DNA from: an uncultured Anaerolineales bacterium
Lineage (GTDB): Bacteria; Chloroflexota; Anaerolineae; Anaerolineales; UBA6663
Reading direction: 5' to 3'
DNA length: 64,000 nucleotides
Assembly (NCBI GenBank): GCA_937952305.1
Contig: CALFZO010000006.1
Coordinates: 62,001-126,000, forward strand
The notes under the pieces were generated by a model. It worked only from the letters and a program-made list of their open reading frames with translations. It ran no database searches and was not told the origin of the DNA. Shown here piece by piece: positions 36,275 to 43,714 of the stretch. Each line of letters opens with the position of its first letter. Position 1 is the stretch's first letter. A program made the position numbers and the translations under genes.

Positions 36275-38962
36275 TTACGGTTCCCAGTAGTCGTTATTCC
36301 AGTTGACTGAGTTCCAGTTGACGCTGTTCCAATTGACCGAGTTCCAGTTGACCGAGTTCCAGTTAACGGAGTTCCAATTGACGCTGCCCCACAGCACCGG
36401 GTCAGAACCCGTCCACAGCAGACGGCTGGCCTGGAGGCCGGTGTTGGCGCTGGCCGTCGTGGACCCGTGGACGGCGGCATAGATATCCAGGTAGCCGGCG
36501 CCGGCCTCGGTCGGGTCGTAGTTGGGCCAGGTCTGGTTGGCGGTCGCCAGCAGACGATACTTCACTTGATCCGGCGTCAGGTACGGCTCGGTCTCCAGGA
36601 TCAGCGCCGCCGCAGCCGCCACCATCGGGGCAGCCACCGAAGTCCCGGACATCCGGAAGTAAGCATTGCCTGCCCAGGTCAGCAGTTTGTTGGCCGGGTG
36701 TTCACGCGCCAGGTTGCTGTCGTCGCTGGAAAGCAGACTGACGATGTCCTTGCCGGGCGCCACCAGGTCGGGCTTGGCGAAGCCGTCGCTGGTTGTGCCG
36801 TAGGCCGAGAAGGAGGCCACCCTGTCATCGGTCAACGTGGCCGTCCCGCGATCGTCGGCAGCACCGACCGTGATGAGGAACGGATCGTTGGCGGGCGCGT
36901 AGATCTGGTTTCCGCCGCCGTTGTTGCCGGCCGAGGCCACAACCACGATACCGTTGAACCACAGGATCTCGGCGGCGGCGTTCAGCGGGTTATCATGGTA
37001 CGAGCCTGCCGCCGCGCTGTTGAGAGACAGATTGACGACGCGGATGTTGTAGACGTCTTTGTGGTCATAGACCCACTGCAGGCCGGCCACAACACCCGAT
37101 GTGCTGCCCCGGCCAAAGTCGTCGGTGACCCGGACATCCACCAGTTGCAGGCGCGGGGCCAGGCCGATAAAGGCGCCGTCGGAGGCATAGCCATCGCCGG
37201 CCATGATCCCGGCCACATGGCTGCCATGACCGTTCAGGTCGTCCGGGAACCAGGCCCCGGTGAAATCGACATGTTCCAGGACGCGCCCAGACCACGAGTC
37301 GCCTTGCAGATCCAGATGCTCGGCGACGCCGCTGTCCAGCACCGCCACGGTCACCGCCTCGCCTTGCCGATAAGGCGGCTCATTCCAAACCCGGTCCGCG
37401 CCGACGGCGTAGACATAGGCGTTCGTCAGGCGGCTCTTGTCGACGCATTTCCGGCAGGTGAGCCAGTAATCGAGCGTGACATCGTCGACAACAAAGGACT
37501 CGGCCGCCTGGCCGTAGTTTGCGGCGACGCGGAAACGGATGGAGGTGTTGGCCGTGGCATACGCCGTGATCGGGAAGGTGCGCTTGCCGCGGCGAGCGCC
37601 TTTGAGCCCCTGGAACACTTCCAGGACCTGGTAGGTCTGCCCGCCGTCAGCCGAGATTTCCACCACCACCACGTCGTCGGCGTCGACGCCCGACGTGGTG
37701 CGAAAGTTGAAGCTAAAGACCGCCTCCACCGCCCCGCTCAGGTTGGCCGCGCGGCGAATGCTGGGTTGCGTGCCCGTGTCCGGGTTATCAGTCAGCCAGA
37801 GCTCGCCGGCGAAGAGGTCGACGTTGCCGGCCAGGGGACCGGCGCCGGCCACGTCTGACTCGATCCAGTTCGATTTCCATGGATGGGTGCCGGCATTGTT
37901 GCCGTAGCTCACCCACCAGAAGTTGTCGCTGAGCGTGTTGGGCAGCACCATGGCGGCGGCGCTGTCCAGCGAGTCGGTTGCCGTCGCGGCCTCGCCGGAG
38001 GCGCGGACCAGCGGCAGCCAGAGCGTGTTATTCAGGGTTTCCACATGCTCGCCCGCCGCCGCTTCCAGGCGCGGAGCATAATCGATCACGATTGTGTCGA
38101 TGTAGACGCGGGCGTCCGGGCTCCAAGTCCCCGAGGTCACCAGACGCAGGGCAAAGCCCGGTGTGAGAAAGCCGGCCAGGTCGTAGGCGGCCTGTTGCAG
38201 TTGCGCATCCGTCGCCGGACCGCCCAGGCGGCCGAGCTCGGCCCAAGTCTGCCCGCCGTCCGCCGAAACCTCCACCCGCACAAAGTCGGTCTCGCTGGCC
38301 AGGTCTTTGCGCCGATAGGTCAGGCTCAACTGCGCGGCCGTGGCGCCGCTCAAGTCCGCGCTCCCCTGGAGCCCGCGCTCGGCCGCCTGCAAGCGCAGAC
38401 CCTGGGCGTCACCGCTCATGAAGCTGGTGACGGCGATGGCGCCGGCGATCGGGCCGTCTTGTTCGCCCAGCTCCAGCCACGCCGTGCCAGCCCAGTCCCA
38501 GCCGCTCGACCAAACGCCGCTCCCGGTCTCGGCGATGACGCCGATGGTGAAGTCTTCGCGCAGCAACCCAACCAGCGGATCGGCGTCGACCGCGCGGACC
38601 GGCGCGTCGAGCGCCACCTGTTGCACGGTGGGCTGATCGGCCAGAGACGCAGCCAGGGCGGCCGGCAGCCGGGCCGCGAAGGCGTTGAGGAGGTGCAGAT
38701 CGGCCGTCACTGCGCCGCCGTGCTGTGTCACCCAGGCCTCAACCGCGTCACCCGGTGCCGCTTTGCGCACGATGACGTCCAGCATGGCCTCCGGCTGTTC
38801 AGCCGCCAGGGCGGCGACCAGCGGCGACAGGCGCGGCGCGGCGCTTTGCGCGACGACCGCAGCGGGGACGGCCGCCGGCGCAGACGCCAACGCGCCCACC
38901 ACCATCACCGACACCACTCGCCAGGCGGCGGCGCGCCAGCGGCGCAGACCTCCCGCAATCAT
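36275..38962 (-). CDS. secreted subtilisin-like (S8) protease B with SVNWN tail
   Basis: An 895-residue secreted serine protease. Signal peptide ~10-40; a propeptide-like region follows (VDVIV-type strand, GGAVTADLHLLNAFAARL). Residues ~145-520 hold two beta-sandwich-like modules, each with a SADGGQTW/Y strand. The S8 domain has D543 (VLDSGV), H579 (NGHGSH) and S775 (SGTSVAAP), so it should be active. The C-terminus is six SVNWN units and NDYWEP. ATG at 38962 is chosen (AGAAAGG upstream); it overlaps the stop of peptide B by four bases (ATGA), so translation is coupled. It is paralogous to subtilase A, but with the extra beta modules. It is last in the riboswitch operon. Confidence 0.92.
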   Translation of the reverse strand: MIAGGLRRWRAAAWRVVSVMVVGALASAPAAVPAAVVAQSAAPRLSPLVAALAAEQPEAMLDVIVRKAAPGDAVEAWVTQHGGAVTADLHLLNAFAARLPAALAASLADQPTVQQVALDAPVRAVDADPLVGLLREDFTIGVIAETGSGVWSSGWDWAGTAWLELGEQDGPIAGAIAVTSFMSGDAQGLRLQAAERGLQGSADLSGATAAQLSLTYRRKDLASETDFVRVEVSADGGQTWAELGRLGGPATDAQLQQAAYDLAGFLTPGFALRLVTSGTWSPDARVYIDTIVIDYAPRLEAAAGEHVETLNNTLWLPLVRASGEAATATDSLDSAAAMVLPNTLSDNFWWVSYGNNAGTHPWKSNWIESDVAGAGPLAGNVDLFAGELWLTDNPDTGTQPSIRRAANLSGAVEAVFSFNFRTTSGVDADDVVVVEISADGGQTYQVLEVFQGLKGARRGKRTFPITAYATANTSIRFRVAANYGQAAESFVVDDVTLDYWLTCRKCVDKSRLTNAYVYAVGADRVWNEPPYRQGEAVTVAVLDSGVAEHLDLQGDSWSGRVLEHVDFTGAWFPDDLNGHGSHVAGIMAGDGYASDGAFIGLAPRLQLVDVRVTDDFGRGSTSGVVAGLQWVYDHKDVYNIRVVNLSLNSAAAGSYHDNPLNAAAEILWFNGIVVVASAGNNGGGNQIYAPANDPFLITVGAADDRGTATLTDDRVASFSAYGTTSDGFAKPDLVAPGKDIVSLLSSDDSNLAREHPANKLLTWAGNAYFRMSGTSVAAPMVAAAAALILETEPYLTPDQVKYRLLATANQTWPNYDPTEAGAGYLDIYAAVHGSTTASANTGLQASRLLWTGSDPVLWGSVNWNSVNWNSVNWNSVNWNSVNWNSVNWNNDYWEP
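36296..36385 (-). repeat. six 15-base repeats coding SVNWN, subtilase B
   Basis: Six units in frame encode S-V-N-W-N. The codons differ at synonymous sites: Ser is AGC, TCC, TCG or TCA; Val is GTC or GTT; Asn is AAT or AAC. Protein repetition is therefore kept while the DNA drifts. Confidence 0.9.
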
Positions 38963-39120
38963 CGCACGGCGCCTTTCTGGATGCCGTTCCAATTCACGGC
39001 CGCAACGATCGTCGTCCCCACCCGCGGCCGGGCCGCCGCCGCCGGCTGGGCGGCCGGGGCCGCCAGCAGCGCGAGCGCGGCCAGGCCGATGACTCCCAGA
39101 CGTAATAGCTTAGCCATCAT
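38959..39120 (-). CDS. small secreted peptide B with VNWN motif
   Basis: A 53-residue preprotein with an N-terminal signal peptide: MMAKLLRL, then an Ala/Leu/Gly hydrophobic core ending near APAAQPAAAA. The short mature part (RPRVGTTIVAAVNWNGIQKG, then AVR) carries one VNWN, the unit repeated at the end of both neighbouring subtilases. AAGGA lies 7 bases before the ATG. The stop TGA overlaps the start of subtilase B (ATGA), a sign of translational coupling and of a real gene. It starts 21 bases after the subtilase A stop. A role as substrate, inhibitor/chaperone or assembly partner of the protease is possible; none is proven. Confidence 0.75.
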   Translation of the reverse strand: MMAKLLRLGVIGLAALALLAAPAAQPAAAARPRVGTTIVAAVNWNGIQKGAVR

Positions 39121-39141
39121 ATGTTTTCCTTGAAACACCAG

Positions 39142-40677
39142 TCACTGGCCCCAGTAGTCACTGTTCCAGTTGACACTGTTCCAATTGACCGAGTTCCAAT
39201 TCACCGAATTCCAATTGACGCTATTCCAGTTCACACTATTCCAGTTGACGCTGCTCCAGGTGACCGGCTCGGCACCGCTCCACAGCAGCTTGCTCGCCGC
39301 CAGACCGGTGTTGGCGCTTTGCGTCGTAGTTCCGGTGACAGCCGCATACACGTCCAGATAGCCGGCCCCAGCCTTGGCGGCGCTGTAGCCCTTCCAGCTC
39401 TTATTGGCGGTGGCCGTCAGGCGGTATTTCACCTGGTCTGGCGTGAGGTTGGGCTCGTCTTGCAGCAGCAGCGCCGCCGCGCCCGCAACCATCGGCGCCG
39501 CCATCGACGTCCCGGACATGCGGAAGTAGGTGGCGTCCCCGGCGCGCACCAGGTTACCCGGATAGGCCGCCGGCAGCCCCATGCCCATATTCCCGAGCAG
39601 GCTGACGATATTCCGGCCAGGCGCCACCAGGTCCGGCTTGACGATGCCATCGCTGGTGCGTCCGTAAGCCGAAAACGAGGCCACGGAGTCGTCGGCCAGG
39701 CTGGCCGTGCCCTTGTCGTCCACCGCCCCGACCGTGATCACGAAGGGGTCGTTGGCCGGCGGATAGAGCGCGCCATTACCGCTGTTGCCGGCCGAGACCA
39801 CGACGACGATACCGTTGAACCACAAGACCTCAACGGCGGCGTTAATCGGGTTAGTGTGATAGGACTCGGCGACCGCGCTGTTGATGGAGATATTGACGAC
39901 CCGGATGTTGTACGCGGCGCGATTATCCAGGATCCACTGCAGCCCCTGGACGACGCTGCGAGCCGTCCCCGCCCCCATGTTGAGATCGTCGCTGACTTTG
40001 ACGTTGACGATATTGACCTGCGGCGCCACGCCGAGGTAGCGCCCGGCAGCCATACGGCCGTTGCCGCCGATGATACCGGCGACATGCGAGCCGTGACCGT
40101 ACCCATCGAAAGTCGACGTGTTGTAGCCGTCGTTGTAGGCGACGCTGGCGACCACGCGGTTGGCGCCCATCACCGAGTAGAGGTCGGTCTGATAGTTCAC
40201 GCCGCTATCAACCACGGCGACGGCGATGCCCTGGCCCTGCAGATACGGAGCGCTGTTCCAGACCTGATCCGCCCGGATCGCGCGGATGTAAGCACTTTGC
40301 AGCTGGCTGACGTCCACGCACTGCGCGCAGGCCGTGCGGGCGACCGGGGCGTCGTAAGAAAGCGAGCGCACGCCCGCGGTGCGGGCCAAGGCGGGGAGAT
40401 GACGAGCCGGCAGTTCCGCCGCAAAACCGTTGATGATCCGCAGGTCAGCCGTCAGGCGCCCCCCCAGCCGGGCAACAGCGTGCTCAGGCCCCAAATCCGT
40501 GGTCGCCTTCTGCACAATCACCGACACCCATGCGTCCGGGCTCTCCTGAACTAACGCCGCCAGGACCGGCTGCAGCGAAACCAACGTCTCCGGGGCCGAC
40601 GTCGTCCCCAGCCCGCCCAACAGCAGGGCCAGGGCCAGGAACAGGCGCGGCATCTTCGCGAGGTGGGCGGTGAGCAT
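39142..40677 (-). CDS. secreted subtilisin-like (S8) protease A with SVNWN tail
   Basis: A 511-residue secreted serine protease. The signal peptide (~1-27, MPRLFLALALLLGG within it) is followed by an I9-like propeptide (VSVIVQKA, GGRLTADLRIINGFAAEL). The S8 domain has D157 (VVDSGV), H195 (GYGHGSH) and S391 (SGTSMAAP), all intact. The tail is six SVNWN units followed by SDYWGQ. ATG at 40677 is chosen because GGGAGG lies 6 bases upstream and it places the signal peptide at the N-terminus; an upstream ATG at 40809 adds 44 residues without signal character. It is downstream of peptide A and the c-di-GMP riboswitch. It lacks the beta modules of subtilase B. Confidence 0.93.
   Translation of the reverse strand: MLTAHLAKMPRLFLALALLLGGLGTTSAPETLVSLQPVLAALVQESPDAWVSVIVQKATTDLGPEHAVARLGGRLTADLRIINGFAAELPARHLPALARTAGVRSLSYDAPVARTACAQCVDVSQLQSAYIRAIRADQVWNSAPYLQGQGIAVAVVDSGVNYQTDLYSVMGANRVVASVAYNDGYNTSTFDGYGHGSHVAGIIGGNGRMAAGRYLGVAPQVNIVNVKVSDDLNMGAGTARSVVQGLQWILDNRAAYNIRVVNISINSAVAESYHTNPINAAVEVLWFNGIVVVVSAGNSGNGALYPPANDPFVITVGAVDDKGTASLADDSVASFSAYGRTSDGIVKPDLVAPGRNIVSLLGNMGMGLPAAYPGNLVRAGDATYFRMSGTSMAAPMVAGAAALLLQDEPNLTPDQVKYRLTATANKSWKGYSAAKAGAGYLDVYAAVTGTTTQSANTGLAASKLLWSGAEPVTWSSVNWNSVNWNSVNWNSVNWNSVNWNSVNWNSDYWGQ
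39163..39252 (-). repeat. six 15-base repeats coding SVNWN, subtilase A
   Basis: Six units encode S-V-N-W-N with synonymous codon differences (Ser AGC, AGT and TCG; Asn AAC and AAT; Val GTC and GTG). The same number of units and the same YW ending occur in subtilase B. Confidence 0.9.
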
Positions 40678-40819
40678 TTTGACCTCCCGGAGGAGGCGCT
40701 GTTGCCAGCGCTCCCGGACACATTTGCTCGGGTCGGCGGCGGCGTTGGCGCGCACAGCCGTTATTCCCTGGCGCACCAACCGAGCCGGATCGTCATAACC
40801 CCACTGCATGAGGCGCGCC

Positions 40820-40978
40820 CTAGTACCCGACGCCCGAGTTCCAGTTCACCTGCGGCTGAACACCCCCATCGCCGCCAACGGGCGGCCAGGCGGCCTGGGC
40901 CGCGCCGGCGGGCGCAGCAAGAGCGACCAAGAACAGCAACAGAGCGAAGCGGTATTTGAGGTTGAGGAACTTACGCAT
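40820..40978 (-). CDS. small secreted peptide A with VNWNS motif
   Basis: A 52-residue preprotein. A basic head (MRKFLNLKYR) and hydrophobic core (FALLLFLVALAAPAGAAQA) form a signal peptide. The mature peptide would be about 24 residues (WPPVGGDGGV...VNWNSGVGY), ending in VNWNSGVGY and so sharing the VNWNS unit of the subtilase tails. AAGGAG lies 8 bases before the ATG. It is the first gene after the c-di-GMP riboswitch and its hairpin, so it is a direct target of the switch. A 142-base gap with a GNRA-capped hairpin (GCGCTG-GCAA-CAGCGC) separates it from the subtilase A start. Confidence 0.78.
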   Translation of the reverse strand: MRKFLNLKYRFALLLFLVALAAPAGAAQAAWPPVGGDGGVQPQVNWNSGVGY

Positions 40979-40993
40979 GACTGGTCTCCTTGT

Positions 40994-41031
40994 GAAAATG
41001 GAAATCCCTCGGTTACGGACTACCGAGGGAT
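40994..41031 (-). terminator. expression-platform hairpin of the riboswitch
   Basis: On the minus strand ATCCCTCGGT/ACCGAGGGAT (10-bp stem, 8-base loop) is followed by TTCCATTTTC. The loop bases AGTCCG are exactly complementary to CGGACT (41050-41055) at the 3' side of the aptamer, which offers an alternative pairing for switching. Confidence 0.7.
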
Positions 41032-41040
41032 CAAAACACT

Positions 41041-41150
41041 CTCTCAGGCAGTCCGGCGATCATGCCTGGGGTAGCCGGCGGCCACCTCAGGGTTAGACCC
41101 GTAACTTTGCGCCCCCGCCTTTCGACGGGTTTGCCATTTTCTGCAGTGCG
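41041..41150 (-). promoter_or_regulatory. cyclic-di-GMP-I (GEMM-I) riboswitch
   Basis: The minus strand shows the conserved GEMM-I core in order: GGCAAACC, a GAAA tetraloop hairpin (CCGTC-GAAA-GGCGG), GGGCGCAAAG, GGGTCTAA, then the second helix CCTGAGGTGGCCGCCGGCTA...CAGG. The base before CAAACC is G, as in c-di-GMP-selective members by my alignment to the Vibrio Vc2 RNA. It lies ~60-170 bases upstream of peptide A and should control the whole peptide/subtilase operon. Whether ligand turns expression on or off cannot be decided by eye. Confidence 0.88.
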
Positions 41151-41192
41151 GTATTCAGTTGGGTGCTGCGTCGATCAGTGCAGCCAGTGATA

Positions 41193-41214
41193 CTCTAGTT
41201 ACTTATACCTAGAG
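41193..41214. promoter_or_regulatory. CTCTAG dyad around a TATAAG box
   Basis: CTCTAG (41193-41198) and CTAGAG (41209-41214) flank TATAAG on the minus strand (41202-41207), a possible -10 box of the riboswitch operon. The -35 match is poor (TTCCTT, 17 bases upstream). The dyad could be an operator. Confidence 0.3.
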
Positions 41215-41663
41215 AACCCATAGGAAGGAAATCCCAAATGGACGCCAGCTTGGGTGGGAAAGGTTGGCAGCGGCTGGCCCGGCCGCAGGAGCAATCGCCC
41301 TGGGCACAACACCCAACCCGATATCCCGCGGGTGGACCATCTGATTTCGCTTGGCAAATGTGGCCAACAGGGTGAGTGTGGTCGTCGGTTCCGGTCGACG
41401 GCCACGCGAGCAGGTGCCGCATCGCATGCCCGCTTGGCGGGGCGGGCCGCCCTCTATATGAAAGACGGCCTGCCCGCCGGATTGTCCCAGTGAACGCGGC
41501 GGTTGAGTTGGGACAGGTTGGGGATCGGACTTCCGGGGTCGGGTTTATTTGAGGGGGTATGACCGGGCACGCAATCCGCCAACCGAATGGTTGGCGGAGG
41601 ACAGGGATCGGGGAAGAGCAGCTGGGTCCAGTTCAGTGCCCAGCCCGCAACTGGCAGTGCGTC
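41215..41663. other. 449-base gap without a supported gene
   Basis: Short frames exist on both strands but none has a signal, a ribosome binding site or recognisable sequence. The stretch contains a perfect hairpin at 41576-41597, listed separately, and a GC-rich imperfect hairpin near 41432-41483. Confidence 0.5.
41576..41597 (-). terminator. hairpin after the receiver gene
   Basis: CCGCCAACC/GGTTGGCGG (9 bp, 4-base loop), 66 bases after the last gene of the signalling operon. No U-run, so its terminator role is uncertain. Confidence 0.35.
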
Positions 41664-42032
41664 TCAGGCCGGCAGAAAGGACGTGACCTTGGCCCACAGT
41701 TCGCGGATGTTGATGGGCTTGGACATGTAGACGTCGCAGCCGGCGTTCAGGGCCTTCTCGGCGTCACCGCGCAGGGCATTAGCCGTAATGGCGATGACGG
41801 GCAGCGTGCGCAGCCGTTCACTCGCGCGAATCCGCCGGGCCACCTCATAGCCGTCGATATCGGGCAAATTGATGTCCAGCAGGATCAGATCCGGCTGCTT
41901 GGCTTCGGCCTCGGCCAGTCCGCTCAAGCCGTTGGCCGCCCACAGAAACTTGTAGCCGCGTGCCTCCAGCGCGCGCTGCACCAGCAGCATGTTGTCTGGG
42001 TTGTCTTCAATGTATAAGATCGTTGAGGACAT
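41664..42032 (-). CDS. single-domain response regulator (DivK/CheY-like)
   Basis: A 122-residue lone receiver. The acid pair is E9/D10, the phospho-acceptor D53 (LILLDINLPDIDG), a Thr in AITANA, and the Lys in MSKPI. Sequence style (EDNPDNMLLVQRALEARGY) is that of DivK-type regulators that pass phosphate or act by protein contact, with no DNA-binding part. Its ATG begins immediately after the stop of the threonine-synthase/receiver fusion, so it is last in a long signalling operon and is a likely target of the large histidine kinase upstream. Confidence 0.95.
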   Translation of the reverse strand: MSSTILYIEDNPDNMLLVQRALEARGYKFLWAANGLSGLAEAEAKQPDLILLDINLPDIDGYEVARRIRASERLRTLPVIAITANALRGDAEKALNAGCDVYMSKPINIRELWAKVTSFLPA

Positions 42033-43688
42033 CTATGCCTCTCCGTTGCGAGACGCCTTTTCACCGATCACCTGCACCACCTGCTCCACAAAAGCGCGCG
42101 GCGAAAGCGATCCTTTCTGATAAAGCGCTTCAATTGTACCGTTCAAACGCGTCCGCTCCTCAACCGTGATGTCGCGGGCGCTCACCACTACGACCGGGAT
42201 CGTGCGGGTGCGACGGTCGAGGCGCAGCGCCTCGATCAACGCAAAGCCATCCATCTCCGGCATCGTCAGGTCGCTGATAATGAGGTCCGGCAGCCGCTGG
42301 CGCGCCAGCTCCAGGCCCTCGGCCGCCGCCGACGCATGATACACGCGATATGATTTCTTGGCTTCCAGCAGGCGCCGGATCAGCAGCGCGTCGTCCGAGT
42401 TGTCGTCCACGATCAAGACCGTGGTGACGCGCTCGTCCAGCTGCTCCAGCGCCGACAGCAGCCCCTCGCGCGGCGCCGGGCGCATGTCGTCGCTCAGGTG
42501 CACATCCACGTGCCACTGTTCGCCCAGCACGTGCTTTTCGACTGGGAAGGTGTGACCACTCCCGTTGACGACCACTAACTCGTCCCGGCTGATCACGCCC
42601 TGCGCGATCAGTTTCTCCACCCCGGCGAAAGCCACGGCGGTAGCCGGCTCGACGGCCATGCCCTCGGTCTTGGCCAGCGCCAGCATCGCGTCCCAGGCTT
42701 CGCGGTCGGTGACGCTTTCCATGGCACCGCCGTGCCAGTGCGCCAGCCGATACAGGTGCGTATAGGGCTTGCCCGGGTCGCCGGTGGACAGCACGGCGAT
42801 CCGCGTCTCCGGCGTCACCGGCGCCGCCACCGCCTGCCCAGCCTTAAAGGCCCGCACCATCGGCGCGCAGCCCTCGGCCTGCAGCACGCCGAGCTTGGGG
42901 ATCCGGTCGATCAGGCCCAGCGCGTGCAACTCCCGGAAGCCGTGGTACACGCCCAACGGCCCCAGCCCGCCGCTGACGGCCTGCAGGTACCAATCGGGCG
43001 CCCGCCAGCCCAGTTGCTCGACAATCTCGTAAGCGATGGTCTTCATCGCCTCGACGGCCGGCACGCTCCGGGCGCCGCGGTCCAACAACAAGCCGCGCCG
43101 GCGCGCAAAATCAGCGGCGATCTGCTTGGTCTGGTCGTAGTTGCCACTGACCCGGATCACGTCGGCCCCGAACAGGGCCGTCTCGCGCAGTTTTTCGTTC
43201 GGCACCAGGCTGGTCATGAAGACCCACAGCTTGATGCCGGCGCGCGCGCAGGCTGAAGCATAAGCTACAGCGGCATTGCCGGTGGACGCGATCACACACT
43301 CGTGGATATCGGCCTCCAGCATGGCGGCCACCGATACCGCCGCCTGCCGATCCTTGAACGAGCTGGTCGGGCCATGCCGCTCGTCCTTGATGAACAGGCG
43401 GTTGTGGCCCAGGCGTTCGGCGTAGCGGCGCGAGAGTTGCAGCGGCGTGCCGCCCGCGCTGTTCAAGTCGAACCGCAGCGGGTCGTCCACCGGCAGCACA
43501 TCGTGGTAACGCCACAAGTTGGCCGGCCGGCCCGGCAGGCCGCGCAACACTTCCCGCTTGAACGCGGCGTAGTCGTAGTGCGGCTCCAGCCACTCGGCGC
43601 CGCAGGCCGCACAGACCGGCGGCACAAACGGCTCATAGGGCTGCTGCCCCCCGCAGGCCACACATTCCAGGAAAAGCGGTTTCGCCAT
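42033..43688 (-). CDS. threonine-synthase-like PLP enzyme fused to a receiver domain
   Basis: A 551-residue two-part protein. A Zn-ribbon (C9, C12, C26, C29) precedes a fold-type-II PLP domain (~75-400) with the Schiff-base lysine K112 in TSSFKDRQ, STGNAAVAYA, and the glycine loop VSGGLGPLG; the layout is that of threonine synthase and relatives. Residues ~422-551 are a full receiver domain: DD in VLIVDDNSDD, phospho-acceptor D473 (SDLTMPEMDG), a Ser in VVVSARD and a Lys in LYQKG. The two parts are in one frame with a short linker. It lies 26 bases after a giant histidine kinase and directly before a lone receiver. True substrate unknown; phosphorylation could gate the enzyme. Confidence 0.9.
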   Translation of the reverse strand: MAKPLFLECVACGGQQPYEPFVPPVCAACGAEWLEPHYDYAAFKREVLRGLPGRPANLWRYHDVLPVDDPLRFDLNSAGGTPLQLSRRYAERLGHNRLFIKDERHGPTSSFKDRQAAVSVAAMLEADIHECVIASTGNAAVAYASACARAGIKLWVFMTSLVPNEKLRETALFGADVIRVSGNYDQTKQIAADFARRRGLLLDRGARSVPAVEAMKTIAYEIVEQLGWRAPDWYLQAVSGGLGPLGVYHGFRELHALGLIDRIPKLGVLQAEGCAPMVRAFKAGQAVAAPVTPETRIAVLSTGDPGKPYTHLYRLAHWHGGAMESVTDREAWDAMLALAKTEGMAVEPATAVAFAGVEKLIAQGVISRDELVVVNGSGHTFPVEKHVLGEQWHVDVHLSDDMRPAPREGLLSALEQLDERVTTVLIVDDNSDDALLIRRLLEAKKSYRVYHASAAAEGLELARQRLPDLIISDLTMPEMDGFALIEALRLDRRTRTIPVVVVSARDITVEERTRLNGTIEALYQKGSLSPRAFVEQVVQVIGEKASRNGEA

Positions 43689-43714
43689 ACTCGCCGCCCG
43701 GCCAGCCGGCCGCG

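Noticed and set aside
40678..40809. A 44-codon N-terminal extension of subtilase A
   Set aside because: The ATG at 40677 has a strong ribosome binding site and puts the signal peptide first; the extension has no signal character.
41195..41493. Several 60-80 codon frames in the gap upstream of the riboswitch
   Set aside because: They overlap on both strands, lack start signals and protein-like composition, and cross the probable promoter region.
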